Shown here piece after piece: positions 1 to 8,184 of a DNA stretch of 64,000 bases (positions within the stretch are counted from its first letter, which is position 1; every line of letters starts with the position of its first letter). The translations under genes were made by a program, and so were the position numbers. Below the pieces are notes generated by a model, which made no database searches, was not told the origin of the DNA, and saw only the letters and a program-made list of their open reading frames with translations. This DNA comes from Afipia felis ATCC 53690 (GTDB lineage: Bacteria > Pseudomonadota > Alphaproteobacteria > Rhizobiales > Xanthobacteraceae): the NCBI RefSeq assembly GCF_000314735.2, contig NZ_KB375270.1, positions 1,302,001-1,366,000 of the forward strand. Reading direction: 5' to 3'.

Positions 1-149
1 CCGATCAGGATCGCTTTCGCGCGCTGCTCTTTTGGCAGGCCCGCGGCGGCAAGGCCGATGACGATGGCGTTGTCGCCGGCGAGAACAAGATCGATCAGGA
101 TGACTTGAAAAAGAGCAGTGAGAACGTCCGGAGTAATGAAGTCGAACAT
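1..149 (-). CDS. TerC family integral membrane protein (5' end only)
   Basis: Only the N-terminal part is in the window; the gene runs off the left edge. The protein starts MFDFITPDVLTALFQVILID and continues with the motif LVLAGDNAIVIGLAAAGLP. An acidic D followed by AGDNA in the first membrane helix is typical of the YjbE/YkoY branch of the TerC family, inner-membrane proteins linked to metal ion (often manganese) export or tellurite resistance. The start codon at 149 is preceded by AAGGAGCCCGGCTC, which contains a good ribosome binding site. The family call rests on about 50 residues. The substrate cannot be read from this fragment. Confidence 0.7.
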   Translation of the reverse strand, partial: MFDFITPDVLTALFQVILIDLVLAGDNAIVIGLAAAGLPKEQRAKAILI

Positions 150-416
150 GAGCCGGGCTCCTTGGCTTTGCGAAGGAGCAGCTCTCGTCGCCTATCCATC
201 AACCGCATGACGGCCGAACAGCCGCGGATGCGAGGATCGACAAAGCCTTGATCGCCAAACGCCAAAGCCATGATTCCCTGCGGGTAATCACAGATCAAGG
301 CATATGGAATGATCAAGACGGAAAAGGGCCACTCCCACTATGTCCAGTCCGACATCGCAGCATGTGGCTGCCAGAGGGGCCCGGTCTGGTTCCTGTTAAA
401 TAATATGTCTCTCCTG
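150..416. other. Leader/intergenic region upstream of the TerC gene, no gene seen
   Basis: These 267 bases lie between the TerC start and the stop of the next minus-strand gene. TerC-family genes in other bacteria often carry a manganese (yybP-ykoY) or pH-sensing leader. I looked for the conserved yybP-ykoY core on the minus strand and could not recognise it. Short open frames here lack a convincing start. Confidence 0.4.
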
Positions 417-770
417 CTAATGCAATCCAAAACGGTACTCGAATAAATGCTCAAACAGTTCAACGGCATGCTCGGGATCGGCCAGCACCGACGCCGCGAT
501 ACCCGTGATCGCGAAGCCGCCTGCCACATCCCAGAGCGAGAGGTTGCGTGAATTGTGTCTGCTGCCGACAAACCAAGCAATGGCCGCCGCGAGCGACGCG
601 CTGAGAAAGAACATCAGGCTCAGCGCCATCATCGTCAGTTCTGAACCGATCATGCGCACGATCAGCAGGACTGGAACGGCAAGTACGAGAGTGAGCGCCG
701 TGAGGGTTGCGACAGGCCGCTTCAATTCGGCGAACCTGTGTTTCCACCTGCCTTCGATGGACGCAATCAT
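417..770 (-). CDS. Small inner-membrane protein of unknown function
   Basis: 117 residues starting MIASIEGRWKHRF. The start at 770 is chosen because AAAGAGGACG lies just upstream; a longer frame reaches 851 but has no such site. Three hydrophobic segments are visible, around residues 18-40, 43-68 and 82-98, separated by short polar turns with a Trp-Phe-Val-Gly-Ser exit from the second. A positive N-terminal stretch suggests the N-terminus stays in the cytoplasm. I do not recognise a family. It stands alone between the TerC gene and a conserved hypothetical gene, all on the minus strand. Confidence 0.6.
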   Translation of the reverse strand: MIASIEGRWKHRFAELKRPVATLTALTLVLAVPVLLIVRMIGSELTMMALSLMFFLSASLAAAIAWFVGSRHNSRNLSLWDVAGGFAITGIAASVLADPEHAVELFEHLFEYRFGLH

Positions 771-1004
771 ATCGTCCTCTTTCTTTCGGGCTGCAAAATG
801 CTGCGTCCCGCTCACGAAAGAGAAGCAGGCCGCCTCCCGAACAGGGGGCACATCGCCCCCGACGCAATCATCACATAACGGCTCGCACGGATGCGCAACG
901 TGGTCATCCGCCGCGTGTCATCCGGACGCGGTTTCTCTCACGCGCGCGTGATGGCTTCTGCGCCATCGGTGCAACGAAGTGCCGCTGGAACCAGAGAGAG
1001 AAAA

Positions 1005-1733
1005 TCAGCCGCCGACGCGCAGCACTTGCCCCACCACGGGCGTCGCGGTGGTCCAGGCGCTGGCCGCACGGCGCGCGAGCTCGGCGATCAGTGCATCGGC
1101 CTGCGCCGCCATCCGGTCGGGCGCCATGATGACGAGACGCTCCAGCGCCCAGCGATACGACGACACGCGCTGCTCGACGCATTGCTGCGCCCACTGCACC
1201 ACCAGCACATTCTCGCGCATCCGCGCCTGCGCATCGGCATATTCGCGCGGCGACACATCGCCGATATAGCCAAGCGCCTTGTTGCGCTTGATGTCGAGAT
1301 CGTTGAGCTTCACCGCGAGCGGAATGAACTGATCGAGCATGGTGAGGTCATTGCGCACGTCCTCCATCAAGCCCTGATAGGACGACGCCTGCGAACGATG
1401 CGGCTCGTCGATCATCTTGCGGCCGTAGCTCGTGCGGTCGAATACCACCTTCACGCGCCACGGCGCGGGAAGGCGCTGGTAATCGCCGAACACGCCCTTC
1501 CACGCCGGGCGCGAATGGGGTGGCTCGATGAAATAATAGGCCATGTCGCGCAGCGCGCGTTCGTCGTCGGTCAAAAGGAAGGCTGAGGGTCGCCCGCCGA
1601 GTGCTTCGGTCGCTTCCGCACCGACCCATTGATGCATGTCCTGATGGTAGAACATCTGCCGGGTGCGGCCGAAATCGTCGCCGACACAGCCGATCCCGAA
1701 TACCAGCGGCAAAACGAAAATTGGATTGCACAT
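1005..1733 (-). CDS. Conserved hypothetical protein, possibly exported
   Basis: 242 residues. An in-frame stop lies five codons upstream of the ATG at 1733, so the start is close to fixed. The first 15 residues are hydrophobic and end in GIGC, which could be a weak lipobox, but there is no positively charged n-region, so export is uncertain. The rest is soluble and helix-rich, with many Trp and Tyr residues and a run of alternating charged residues around 130-200. I do not recognise a domain. There is no strong Shine-Dalgarno sequence. Confidence 0.55.
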   Translation of the reverse strand: MCNPIFVLPLVFGIGCVGDDFGRTRQMFYHQDMHQWVGAEATEALGGRPSAFLLTDDERALRDMAYYFIEPPHSRPAWKGVFGDYQRLPAPWRVKVVFDRTSYGRKMIDEPHRSQASSYQGLMEDVRNDLTMLDQFIPLAVKLNDLDIKRNKALGYIGDVSPREYADAQARMRENVLVVQWAQQCVEQRVSSYRWALERLVIMAPDRMAAQADALIAELARRAASAWTTATPVVGQVLRVGG

Positions 1734-1786
1734 CCGAACGGCCGTTCAGGTTACAGATACGCCGGACAATCCGGCGCGCGCAGAAA

Positions 1787-1993
1787 TCAGGACCGCGCCC
1801 GACGGCGACGGCGGCGGCCCGGTGCCGCTCCCTCTTCCGGTCCACGGTCGCCGCTGGTTTCCTCAGCATGCCGTTCGATCCGGACAACGGGAAGGATCAG
1901 CACGGTCGCTGTCGCCTCACGCGGGGCCGATCCCATATTTGAGTCCGCGCGCCGCGAAGCCGCATCCGCCGGAAATTCAAGAATGGTGCCCAT
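1787..1993 (-). CDS. Small basic protein, hypothetical
   Basis: 68 residues beginning MGTILEFPADAASRR. The start at 1993 has a strong ribosome binding site (ACGAGGAGAC) at good spacing, the best evidence that it is translated. The C-terminus is Arg-rich (six consecutive Arg near residues 60-65). No membrane segment or known domain is visible. It diverges from the DUF2336 gene at 2206, and the shared intergenic region holds two TTAA-N7-TTAA boxes, so it may share cell-cycle-type control. Function unknown. Confidence 0.55.
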   Translation of the reverse strand: MGTILEFPADAASRRADSNMGSAPREATATVLILPVVRIERHAEETSGDRGPEEGAAPGRRRRRRARS

Positions 1994-2057
1994 CGATACT
2001 GTCTCCTCGTCACGACATCACTGCTTCGTGACGCATCCGCATTAGAATTGCGCATGG

Positions 2058-2072
2058 TTAACGGTGTCTTAA
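2058..2072. promoter_or_regulatory. Candidate CtrA box, distal (TTAA-N7-TTAA)
   Basis: TTAA at 2058-2061 and TTAA at 2069-2072 separated by CGGTGTC (7 bases), an exact match to the alphaproteobacterial CtrA full-site pattern. It lies in the divergent intergenic region between the genes starting at 1993 (minus) and 2206 (plus). Binding is inference. Confidence 0.5.
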
Positions 2073-2141
2073 AGCCATGCGGATGCGGTTTCTGTTTTGT
2101 CGGGCGCACAGAGGCTTGCGGCGATTAACCGTTCGGTAATC

Positions 2142-2156
2142 TTAACTGCGCGTTAA
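2142..2156. promoter_or_regulatory. Candidate CtrA box, proximal (TTAA-N7-TTAA)
   Basis: TTAA at 2142-2145 and TTAA at 2153-2156 separated by CTGCGCG (7 bases). This second exact site is about 50 bases before the DUF2336 start at 2206. A further TTAACCG half-site-like sequence sits at 2125. Two full sites within 100 bases make chance less likely. Confidence 0.55.
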
Positions 2157-2205
2157 AAAACCCGCTCTAGATTGAAGCGATCACCTTCAACGCGCGCTGG
2201 TTTGC

Positions 2206-3174
2206 ATGAGTACGCCTCCCCTCTTTCAAGGCTTCGACGGCCTGATGTCCCTGTCCCAGCGCGAGGGCGTGGACATCCGCCCGACGCTGCTGCGCGTGCT
2301 GACCGATCTTTATGTGCAGACGCCAGACCACACGCCGGACGAAGAGCGCCAGTTCACCGAACTCACGATGCGGTTGCTCGACGAAGTCGACGACGCCACC
2401 CGTGCGGTGGTGCGCGGCAAGCTCGCGATCTATCCGAAGACGCCGCGCGACGTTCGCCGCAAGCTGCTGATTCCACCGCCGCCATTGTATCCGCGCGACG
2501 CCGCACCATCGTTACAGCCCGCGCAAAGCGAGGCTGAGCCGGCCATGGTGGCCGCGCCGCCGCTTGCCCCGCAGCAGCCGTCGCCAATGCTGTCGATGAA
2601 GCCACAGGACGCCTCCTCGCTGATCGAGATGTTCACCGCCGCGCCGTCGCGAGAGCGCGCTAAGATTCTCGAGAACCTGCTTGATGCGCCGCTGAAGCCG
2701 TCGGCCAAGATCGATCCCAAGCGCGCAAGCCGCGCTATCGCCTCGCTCGAAGGCGCCGCGATGGTCGCCGACGCGCAGGCCTTCACCACTGAGCTCGCCG
2801 ATGCACTGATCCTGCCCGCTTCCGTGGCGAAGGAGATCGTCGCCGATCCGCTCGGCGAGCCGCTCGCCTGCGCGATGAAGGCGCTCGGCATGAATGCGGA
2901 ATCCTTCCAGCGCGTGCTCTTGTTCCTCAATCCATCCATCGGTGCGTCGGTGATCGACGTCTATCGTCTCGCCCGGATGTACGACATCCTGAGCGAACGT
3001 GTTGCGCTCATCATGCTGGCGGCGTGGCGCGGCTCCTCGATCGTCACGACGCGCGCCAAGTACAAATCCGTTCTTTACGACGGCGAGCGCCAGCGCGCCC
3101 GCACCGCGTCGTCCGCCTCTCCGGCCCCGTCGCCGTCCGATGCACATCAGCCGCAGCGCCTGCCGCTGAAATAA
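2206..3174 (+). CDS. DUF2336 domain-containing protein (first of two)
   Basis: 322 residues, soluble and mostly helical. The N-terminal part (about 1-90) and the region from about 125 to 275 carry the DUF2336 pattern, helical repeat-like segments rich in Leu, Ala and acidic residues, for example DEERQFTELTMRLLDEVDD. They are joined by a Pro/Ala-rich linker at about 90-130, and a low-complexity Ser/Pro/Ala tail follows. DUF2336 is an alphaproteobacterial family without an assigned biochemical activity. The two CtrA-type boxes upstream suggest cell-cycle or motility-linked expression (inference). A second DUF2336 protein is at 27169. Start chosen at the first ATG after the boxes; the ribosome binding site is weak. 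Confidence 0.8.
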   Translation: MSTPPLFQGFDGLMSLSQREGVDIRPTLLRVLTDLYVQTPDHTPDEERQFTELTMRLLDEVDDATRAVVRGKLAIYPKTPRDVRRKLLIPPPPLYPRDAAPSLQPAQSEAEPAMVAAPPLAPQQPSPMLSMKPQDASSLIEMFTAAPSRERAKILENLLDAPLKPSAKIDPKRASRAIASLEGAAMVADAQAFTTELADALILPASVAKEIVADPLGEPLACAMKALGMNAESFQRVLLFLNPSIGASVIDVYRLARMYDILSERVALIMLAAWRGSSIVTTRAKYKSVLYDGERQRARTASSASPAPSPSDAHQPQRLPLK

Positions 3175-3206
3175 CGTCCCGTTCCCCTGATCGACCGGCC
3201 TTTACA

Positions 3207-3230
3207 GTACTTTAGATTATCCTAAAGTAC
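3207..3230. repeat. Perfect 9-bp inverted repeat upstream of the solute-binding protein gene
   Basis: GTACTTTAG (3207-3215), a 6-base spacer, then CTAAAGTAC (3222-3230). It lies 32 bases after the DUF2336 stop and 73 bases before the next start. There is no T-run after it, so it looks more like an operator than a rho-independent terminator. It is AT-rich against its surroundings. Confidence 0.5.
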
Positions 3231-3303
3231 CTGAACCGTCGCGTCGTGGCGGCAATCAGAAATCGAAGCGGAAGCGTCAATTTCCGTGCGGGGAGACGAA
3301 ACT

Positions 3304-4275
3304 ATGATGGCAAAACGAATGAGCCGCCACGCGGCAGCGTTATGGCTTGCACTTTGCGGCGGAGCGATATCCGCTCATGCAGCGCAGCCCACCGCAAGCA
3401 CGGATTTCTATCCGCCCTGGCAGAAAGGCGCGAACAATCCGTCGCTGGATCAGGGCTTTGAGTTCACCGTCCACGAGGCCGACAACCTCGCGGACTTCCA
3501 CGGCGACATCACCAATGCGCGGCTGGTTCTGTACGTCGGCGGCAACTACTTTTTCGCGATGGCCCCGCTCGTCAAGGCGTTCGAGGCGAAGCATCCGGAG
3601 TTGAAAGGCAAGGTCTACTACGAAACCATTCCGCCAGGCCTGCTGGTGCGGCAGATGAAGGCCGGCGGCCGCATCACGGTCGGCAACATGACATGGACCG
3701 CCAAGCCGGATGCCTATTTCGCCGGCAAGATCGCGGTACAGCGCCTGATCGACAGCGGCCTCCTCGTCGGTCCGCCAACCATCTATGCGACCAACCAGCT
3801 CGCGATCATGGTGCCGAAAGGCAATCCGGCCCACGTCAAGACTCTGAACGATCTCGGCCGGCCGGACATTCATCTTGCGCTTTCAAATCCGGAATTCGAA
3901 GGCGTGGCGCGGCAGATCAAGGCATCATTCGAAAAAGCCGGCGGCAAGGCGCTTGTCGACACGGTCTATGACGCCAAGGTCAAGGACGGCACCACTGTTC
4001 TCACCCGCATGCATCACCGCCAGACTCCGGTCTGGCTGATGAATGGCCGCGCCGAAGCCGGCGTGACGTGGCGTTCCGAGACGATCTTTCAGAAGGAACG
4101 TGGGCTCGCGACCGAGAGCGTGGATATTCCGCCCGAGCAGAATGTCACCGGCATCTATTCAGGTGCGGTGGTGAAGGATGCAGCCCATCCCGAGGAGGCC
4201 AAACAATGGCTCGCCTTCCTCGTCAGCCCCGAGGCGCAGGACATCTTCGCCCATTACGGCTTCGGCAAACCCTGA
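3304..4275 (+). CDS. Periplasmic solute-binding protein, ModA/SBP_bac_11-like
   Basis: 323 residues from the ATG at 3304, chosen because GGGGAGACG precedes it. A Sec signal peptide is clear: MAKRMSR, a hydrophobic stretch, and cleavage after SAHA. The mature part has the two-lobe type 2 periplasmic binding layout: ARLVLYVGGNYFFAMAPLVK near the start resembles the ligand-pocket strand and helix, followed by KGNPAHVKTLNDL and a C-terminal AKQWLAFLVSPEAQDIF helix seen in molybdate/sulfate-type binding proteins. Such proteins normally deliver an oxyanion or small solute to an ABC permease, but no permease or ATPase gene is adjacent, so it may work with a distant transporter or as a sensor. Ligand unknown. 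Confidence 0.75.
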   Translation: MMAKRMSRHAAALWLALCGGAISAHAAQPTASTDFYPPWQKGANNPSLDQGFEFTVHEADNLADFHGDITNARLVLYVGGNYFFAMAPLVKAFEAKHPELKGKVYYETIPPGLLVRQMKAGGRITVGNMTWTAKPDAYFAGKIAVQRLIDSGLLVGPPTIYATNQLAIMVPKGNPAHVKTLNDLGRPDIHLALSNPEFEGVARQIKASFEKAGGKALVDTVYDAKVKDGTTVLTRMHHRQTPVWLMNGRAEAGVTWRSETIFQKERGLATESVDIPPEQNVTGIYSGAVVKDAAHPEEAKQWLAFLVSPEAQDIFAHYGFGKP

Positions 4276-4288
4276 GCCGCATGGAAGG

Positions 4289-4633
4289 TTAGGTCTTGGC
4301 GAGATCGAGGAAGTGGCGGCCCCGCTTGTCCTCGATCTCGACGATCCAGGCGTCAGGATCGAAATCGATCTCGCGTCGCAGCCGCGTCTCCACGGTCTGC
4401 TCTTCCACCGGCTGCGCGGTCGAAGCTACGAACGCCCGGTCGGACGGCTGCGCATCGTCGTAGGAGGTCTGCGGCGCGGGCGAGAACAGCGTTGCGGTAC
4501 CATCCAGCAGCGCGAGCTTGACGAACACCGCCCCCGCTTCTGCCGCGCCGCGCCTGCGCACGGCAGCGAAGATCCCCTCGCCCTGCAGGCGGCGCAGATA
4601 AGCCGCGACCCAGATCTCCGATTTCAGTCTCAT
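4289..4633 (-). CDS. DUF1491 family protein
   Basis: 114 residues beginning MRLKSEIWVAAYLRRLQGEG. The opening (KSEIWVAAYLRR), the central GAVFVKLALLDG strand and the closing RREIDFDPDAWIVEIEDKRG match the DUF1491 family, small cytoplasmic proteins widespread in alphaproteobacteria with no assigned function. Length is normal for the family. It converges with the solute-binding protein gene (13 bases apart) and lies just downstream of the peptidoglycan-binding-domain gene on the same strand, so it could be in that transcript. Confidence 0.75.
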   Translation of the reverse strand: MRLKSEIWVAAYLRRLQGEGIFAAVRRRGAAEAGAVFVKLALLDGTATLFSPAPQTSYDDAQPSDRAFVASTAQPVEEQTVETRLRREIDFDPDAWIVEIEDKRGRHFLDLAKT

Positions 4634-4697
4634 GCGGTGGTGATAGGCGATCCACGCAACCTAAGCCAGCGCGATATCGCGACGGCAGAAGGACGGA

Positions 4698-5327
4698 TCA
4701 ATGGATCGCCTTGCCGGTCAGCTTCGCCATTTCCGCAAGCAGCCAGTCGGAGACCTGGCCGGTCTGCGCATGGCGGCGGTCGGCCTCGAACTTGCGGATC
4801 GCTGCGCGAGTGTCCGGCCCGACCATGCCGTTGGCCTTCAACTGGCCATAGCCGTAATCGGTCAGCACGCGCTGCACCGAGATGACCCGGTGATTGGCGT
4901 TGATGAGATCGCCGAGCGGATCCTTGTGAGCGGGCGTGGGCACGGATGCCGGCGGACGCACCGAAGCCGGCGCTGCGACAGGCTTGGCGGGCTGGGCCGC
5001 CACCATCGGCTTCGGATCGATGACATTTGCAGGCGCCGCTTCCGTCTCGGCCGGGCGCGGACGCGGCAACGGCTGCGGCTGTACGGCTGCGGGCGCAGCA
5101 ACCGTCGTCTCCACCGGCATCGTGCCGAACATCGGCGACGGATGATGACCGGGCTGCAGGAACATCGCGTTGACGACGATCGCGGTCATCGCGCCGGCGG
5201 CCACCACGCACGCCATCGTATCTTTCGGGCTGTGAAGCAGCACCCGCATCAGCAGGTTCTGCTCCTGTTCGATCTCGATTGCGACCGCCTTGGCGCGGCG
5301 CTTGCGACGCGGCTTGTCATCGTCCAT
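4698..5327 (-). CDS. Membrane-anchored peptidoglycan-binding-domain protein
   Basis: 209 residues from the ATG at 5327, preceded by AAGGG at good spacing; a TTG six codons earlier is possible. A basic cytoplasmic N-terminus (KPRRKRRAK) is followed by one membrane helix at about 35-57, then a Pro/Ala-rich periplasmic spacer of about 75 residues, then a C-terminal PG_binding_1-like domain (VQRVLTDYGYGQLKANGMVG, then TRAAIRKFEADR). The layout suggests a tether between the inner membrane and the cell wall. The start lies 11 bases before the stop of the upstream kinase, on the same strand, so the two form an operon and may act on the same envelope process. Confidence 0.75.
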   Translation of the reverse strand: MDDDKPRRKRRAKAVAIEIEQEQNLLMRVLLHSPKDTMACVVAAGAMTAIVVNAMFLQPGHHPSPMFGTMPVETTVAAPAAVQPQPLPRPRPAETEAAPANVIDPKPMVAAQPAKPVAAPASVRPPASVPTPAHKDPLGDLINANHRVISVQRVLTDYGYGQLKANGMVGPDTRAAIRKFEADRRHAQTGQVSDWLLAEMAKLTGKAIH

Positions 5328-5337
5328 CGGACTACCC

Positions 5338-7071
5338 TTACGCAATTTTCTTCACCAGCATGACATTGGCATCGGCGCGCGGCGCCGGTGCGAGAGTTGT
5401 GATATTGCTCGGCTTCGCAGCCGGCGTGAAAACCATCGGCAGCCGTACCGAAACGGTGGTGCCGCGATCGAGTTCGCTTTCGACCTTCATCTCGCCGCCG
5501 TGCAGCGACACGAGGCTCTTGACGATGGAGAGCCCGAGCCCGGTGCCTTCATAGCGGCCCTGATAGCTCGCGCCCGCCTGGAAGAACGGATTGCCAAGAC
5601 GCGCGAGATCGTCCTTGCCGATGCCGATGCCGGTATCGGCGACGCGCAGCAGCAGTTCGCGGCCTTCGACCTGCGCGGACACGGTGACCGAGCCGCCTGC
5701 GCCGGTGAACTTGATCGCGTTCGACAAAAGGTTCAGCAGGATCTGCTTGAACGCCCGCTCGTCGCCAGTCATCTGCGGCAGATCGCTCGGCATGCGGGTC
5801 GAAAGATCGATGCCGTTGTCGCGCGCCTTGAGCACCATCAGATTGCAGCAGCTCGACAGCGCCTCGCGCGGTGCGAACGGCTCAGACACCAGTTCGAACT
5901 TCCCGCTTTCCATCTTCGACATGTCGAGAATGCCGTTGACGACGGACAGCAGATGCAGGCCGGATTCGTTGATGAGTCCGGCATATTCGCGGCGGCGCGC
6001 GGCGTCGAGCTTCATCTCTTCTTCGCGCGCGATCATTTCGGAGAAACCGATGATAGCGTTCAGCGGCGTGCGCAATTCGTGGCTCATGGTGGCGAGGAAG
6101 CGGGACTTCGAAGCTCCCGCCTGCTCGGCCTCCTGCCGTGCGGCCTCCAGCGCCTGTTCCTGCACCTTGCGCTCGGTGACGTCGCGCATCACGGACACCA
6201 CTTCGCAGATGCCGCTGGCCTGATCCTGCGTCGGCTCCAGCGGACGACAGCGCATTTCCACCCAGACGAACTCGGCGCCGTGCGGGCTTTCGCGGCGGAC
6301 GCGGAATTCGACACTGCTGGCCTCGCCGCCACGCGCGGCATCAGACAGCGCGGTGAGATAACGCGGCCGGTCCGCGACATGCACGCGGTCGAACAACCCG
6401 TTCTGCAACAGTGTCGGGCCCGGAACACCGAGCAGCACTTCGGCCGCCGGCGAGATAAAATTCAAATCGCCGTTCGCACGGTGGCGCGCGATCACATCTG
6501 AGATATTGCGCGCGAGCAGCCGGTAACGGCGCTCCTCCACTGCCAGAAGATGCTTGCTGGTGCGGGCGAGCGATTCCGCGCCGAACGCAAGACCGGCGGC
6601 ATAGATCGTCGCCAGCACGATACAAAGGCCGGTGAACAGCGATGCAACGTCGCCGGACAGATGCGAAGGCGGCAGCGCGTCCATCACGTCCAGACCGACG
6701 AGCGCGACCGCGCAGCCGAGTGCCAGCGCGACCGCCACCGCCACCACACGCCGCGAGGCCGACAGCGCCGCCTCAAGCGGCACCGCGATCAGCCACACCG
6801 CCGCGAAGGAGGAAATGCCGCCGGTCTGCACCGACACGGCGAACACCAGCGCGGCCAGCGAAACGGACGACAGGATCTGCGCGACCTCAAAACGGCCGGT
6901 GCGCGACAGGAAATAGGAAATCAGGATCGGCGAGATCGCCCACCCCAGGATCATCACTTCGATCATGGAGGGCGCGCCGCGTATGGCGAGATAGACCGGC
7001 ACGCCGCTGAGAACGGCAAGCCCGCCACCCATGCGCAGCGCAATGAAGGAGCGATGTCGCGCGCTTGTCAT
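5338..7071 (-). CDS. PAS-domain membrane sensor histidine kinase (PleC/DivJ-like architecture)
   Basis: 577 residues from the ATG at 7071, preferred because AAGAGGCG lies at correct spacing; a longer frame opens at 7167. About six membrane helices fill the first 180 residues. A PAS domain follows (ERRYRLLARNISDVIARHRA, ending VMRDVTERK), then HisKA with the H-box FLATMSHELRTPLNAIIGFS, and a complete HATPase_c domain: N-box NLLSNAIKF, G1 DTGIGIG, F-box FFQ, G2 GTGLGLSI. There is no receiver domain, so the partner regulator is elsewhere. Sequence style and architecture resemble the PleC/DivJ group of cell-cycle kinases, but specific orthology is not shown. Overlaps the peptidoglycan-binding gene downstream. 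Confidence 0.85.
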   Translation of the reverse strand: MTSARHRSFIALRMGGGLAVLSGVPVYLAIRGAPSMIEVMILGWAISPILISYFLSRTGRFEVAQILSSVSLAALVFAVSVQTGGISSFAAVWLIAVPLEAALSASRRVVAVAVALALGCAVALVGLDVMDALPPSHLSGDVASLFTGLCIVLATIYAAGLAFGAESLARTSKHLLAVEERRYRLLARNISDVIARHRANGDLNFISPAAEVLLGVPGPTLLQNGLFDRVHVADRPRYLTALSDAARGGEASSVEFRVRRESPHGAEFVWVEMRCRPLEPTQDQASGICEVVSVMRDVTERKVQEQALEAARQEAEQAGASKSRFLATMSHELRTPLNAIIGFSEMIAREEEMKLDAARRREYAGLINESGLHLLSVVNGILDMSKMESGKFELVSEPFAPREALSSCCNLMVLKARDNGIDLSTRMPSDLPQMTGDERAFKQILLNLLSNAIKFTGAGGSVTVSAQVEGRELLLRVADTGIGIGKDDLARLGNPFFQAGASYQGRYEGTGLGLSIVKSLVSLHGGEMKVESELDRGTTVSVRLPMVFTPAAKPSNITTLAPAPRADANVMLVKKIA

Positions 7072-7541
7072 CGCATCGCCTCTTACCGAGGGATGCAGCA
7101 GCGAATCCAGATGCTCGCGCAGGATCTTGATAAGCGTCACGTGAAACTCACACCGCCGGAGCGCCAATAGCGGGCCGGCAAGCCCCCTCTTGTTGTTCGC
7201 GGGATCGTGTCAGAGCGAACTTAAGCGAACGCTAAGGCAACCACATGAACTCGCGAGCGGGCTGTCGTGATCGCGTTTTGCGGGAGTTTTACGCATGCAT
7301 TTGCCGGTGATGGTGAACGCATCGTTTCACCATACGGCGGCTTATGGTTTCGAAATGGTAGACGCGGGCTTTTATCGGCCTTTTGCGACGCGCTTTTCGT
7401 CAATCGAAAATTTACGCCATACGAAACGATTCAAATTTTACGCAAATTTAGCCGTCGCAAAACACTCAAGATTTATCGGCTGGTGGTTTAACGGACGAAA
7501 CAAAGCCGCGTCGGGAGAGCGCGGTGCGACGGGGATGCGTG
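7072..7541. other. Divergent intergenic region, lower GC, no gene seen
   Basis: About 470 bases between the divergently transcribed kinase and DUF5330 genes. TTAA-N7-CTAA at 7221-7235 is one mismatch from a CtrA full site and is 150 bases before the kinase start. A small inverted repeat GGTGAA/TTCACC occurs near 7311-7330. The segment 7390-7490 is distinctly AT-rich. Short frames here have neither a ribosome binding site nor normal codon use. Confidence 0.4.
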
Positions 7542-8036
7542 ATGTTCTTCTTGCTGCGAATGGCTTTTTGGCTCGGTCTCGTGCTCGTGCTGCTTCCGCG
7601 CGACAAGGCGCCGGAAACGGACAAGGGACCGCAGGTGAGCGCGACCGAAGCGGTGCTGGCTGCAACGGCTGCCGTTTCCGACATGTCGCAATTCTGCGCG
7701 CGCCAGCCCGCGGCATGCGCGGTGGGCGGACAGGCGGCAAGTGTGGTCGGCGAACGTGCACAGGCCGGCGCGAAGAAGGTCTATGACTTCTTCACCGAGC
7801 GTAACGAGAAAAACGACAAGGTCGAGAAGACCGACGGCGCCGAGAAACCGCAGGCCGCTCAGGAGAAGGCGTCGGACAAGGTCCAGGACAAGCAACCGAA
7901 GAAGGGTAAGCACAGCGCAATCGAGCGCAAGAACCCGGATCATACCGGCTCGATCGACGAGAGCGACGCCGCGCCGTTCCCCGATACGCTGTCGCAGGAC
8001 GACCTCATGATTGCATGGCAGGGTCCGCAAATCTGA
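7542..8036 (+). CDS. DUF5330-like single-pass membrane protein
   Basis: 164 residues from the ATG at 7542 (GGGGATG upstream). One N-terminal membrane helix (FLLRMAFWLGLVLVLL) is followed by a periplasmic region with a short helix carrying two cysteines (SQFCARQPAACAVGG). A Lys/Glu/Asp/Gln-rich disordered stretch and a conserved-looking end (AAPFPDTLSQDDLMIAWQGP) follow. This layout matches the rhizobial DUF5330 family. The two closely spaced Cys could form a disulfide after export. Function unknown. It is followed 149 bases later by sufE on the same strand. Confidence 0.65.
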   Translation: MFFLLRMAFWLGLVLVLLPRDKAPETDKGPQVSATEAVLAATAAVSDMSQFCARQPAACAVGGQAASVVGERAQAGAKKVYDFFTERNEKNDKVEKTDGAEKPQAAQEKASDKVQDKQPKKGKHSAIERKNPDHTGSIDESDAAPFPDTLSQDDLMIAWQGPQI

Positions 8037-8184
8037 CTGATTCCGGGTTGCTGCCACCCTCGCAGTCTGCGCTTTTTGCGGAAAAATCCGCTCAAACTCT
8101 CGCTTTCCGCGGTCCGCATTCTCATATAAGCCGTAAGCTACAGTGCGGAACGCACAGGCTTTTCACCCTTACGGCAATATCGGT

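Noticed and set aside
150..416. Possible manganese (yybP-ykoY) or pH riboswitch ahead of the TerC gene
   Set aside because: The minus-strand leader has some GC-rich hairpins but not the conserved loop sequences I would need to call it.
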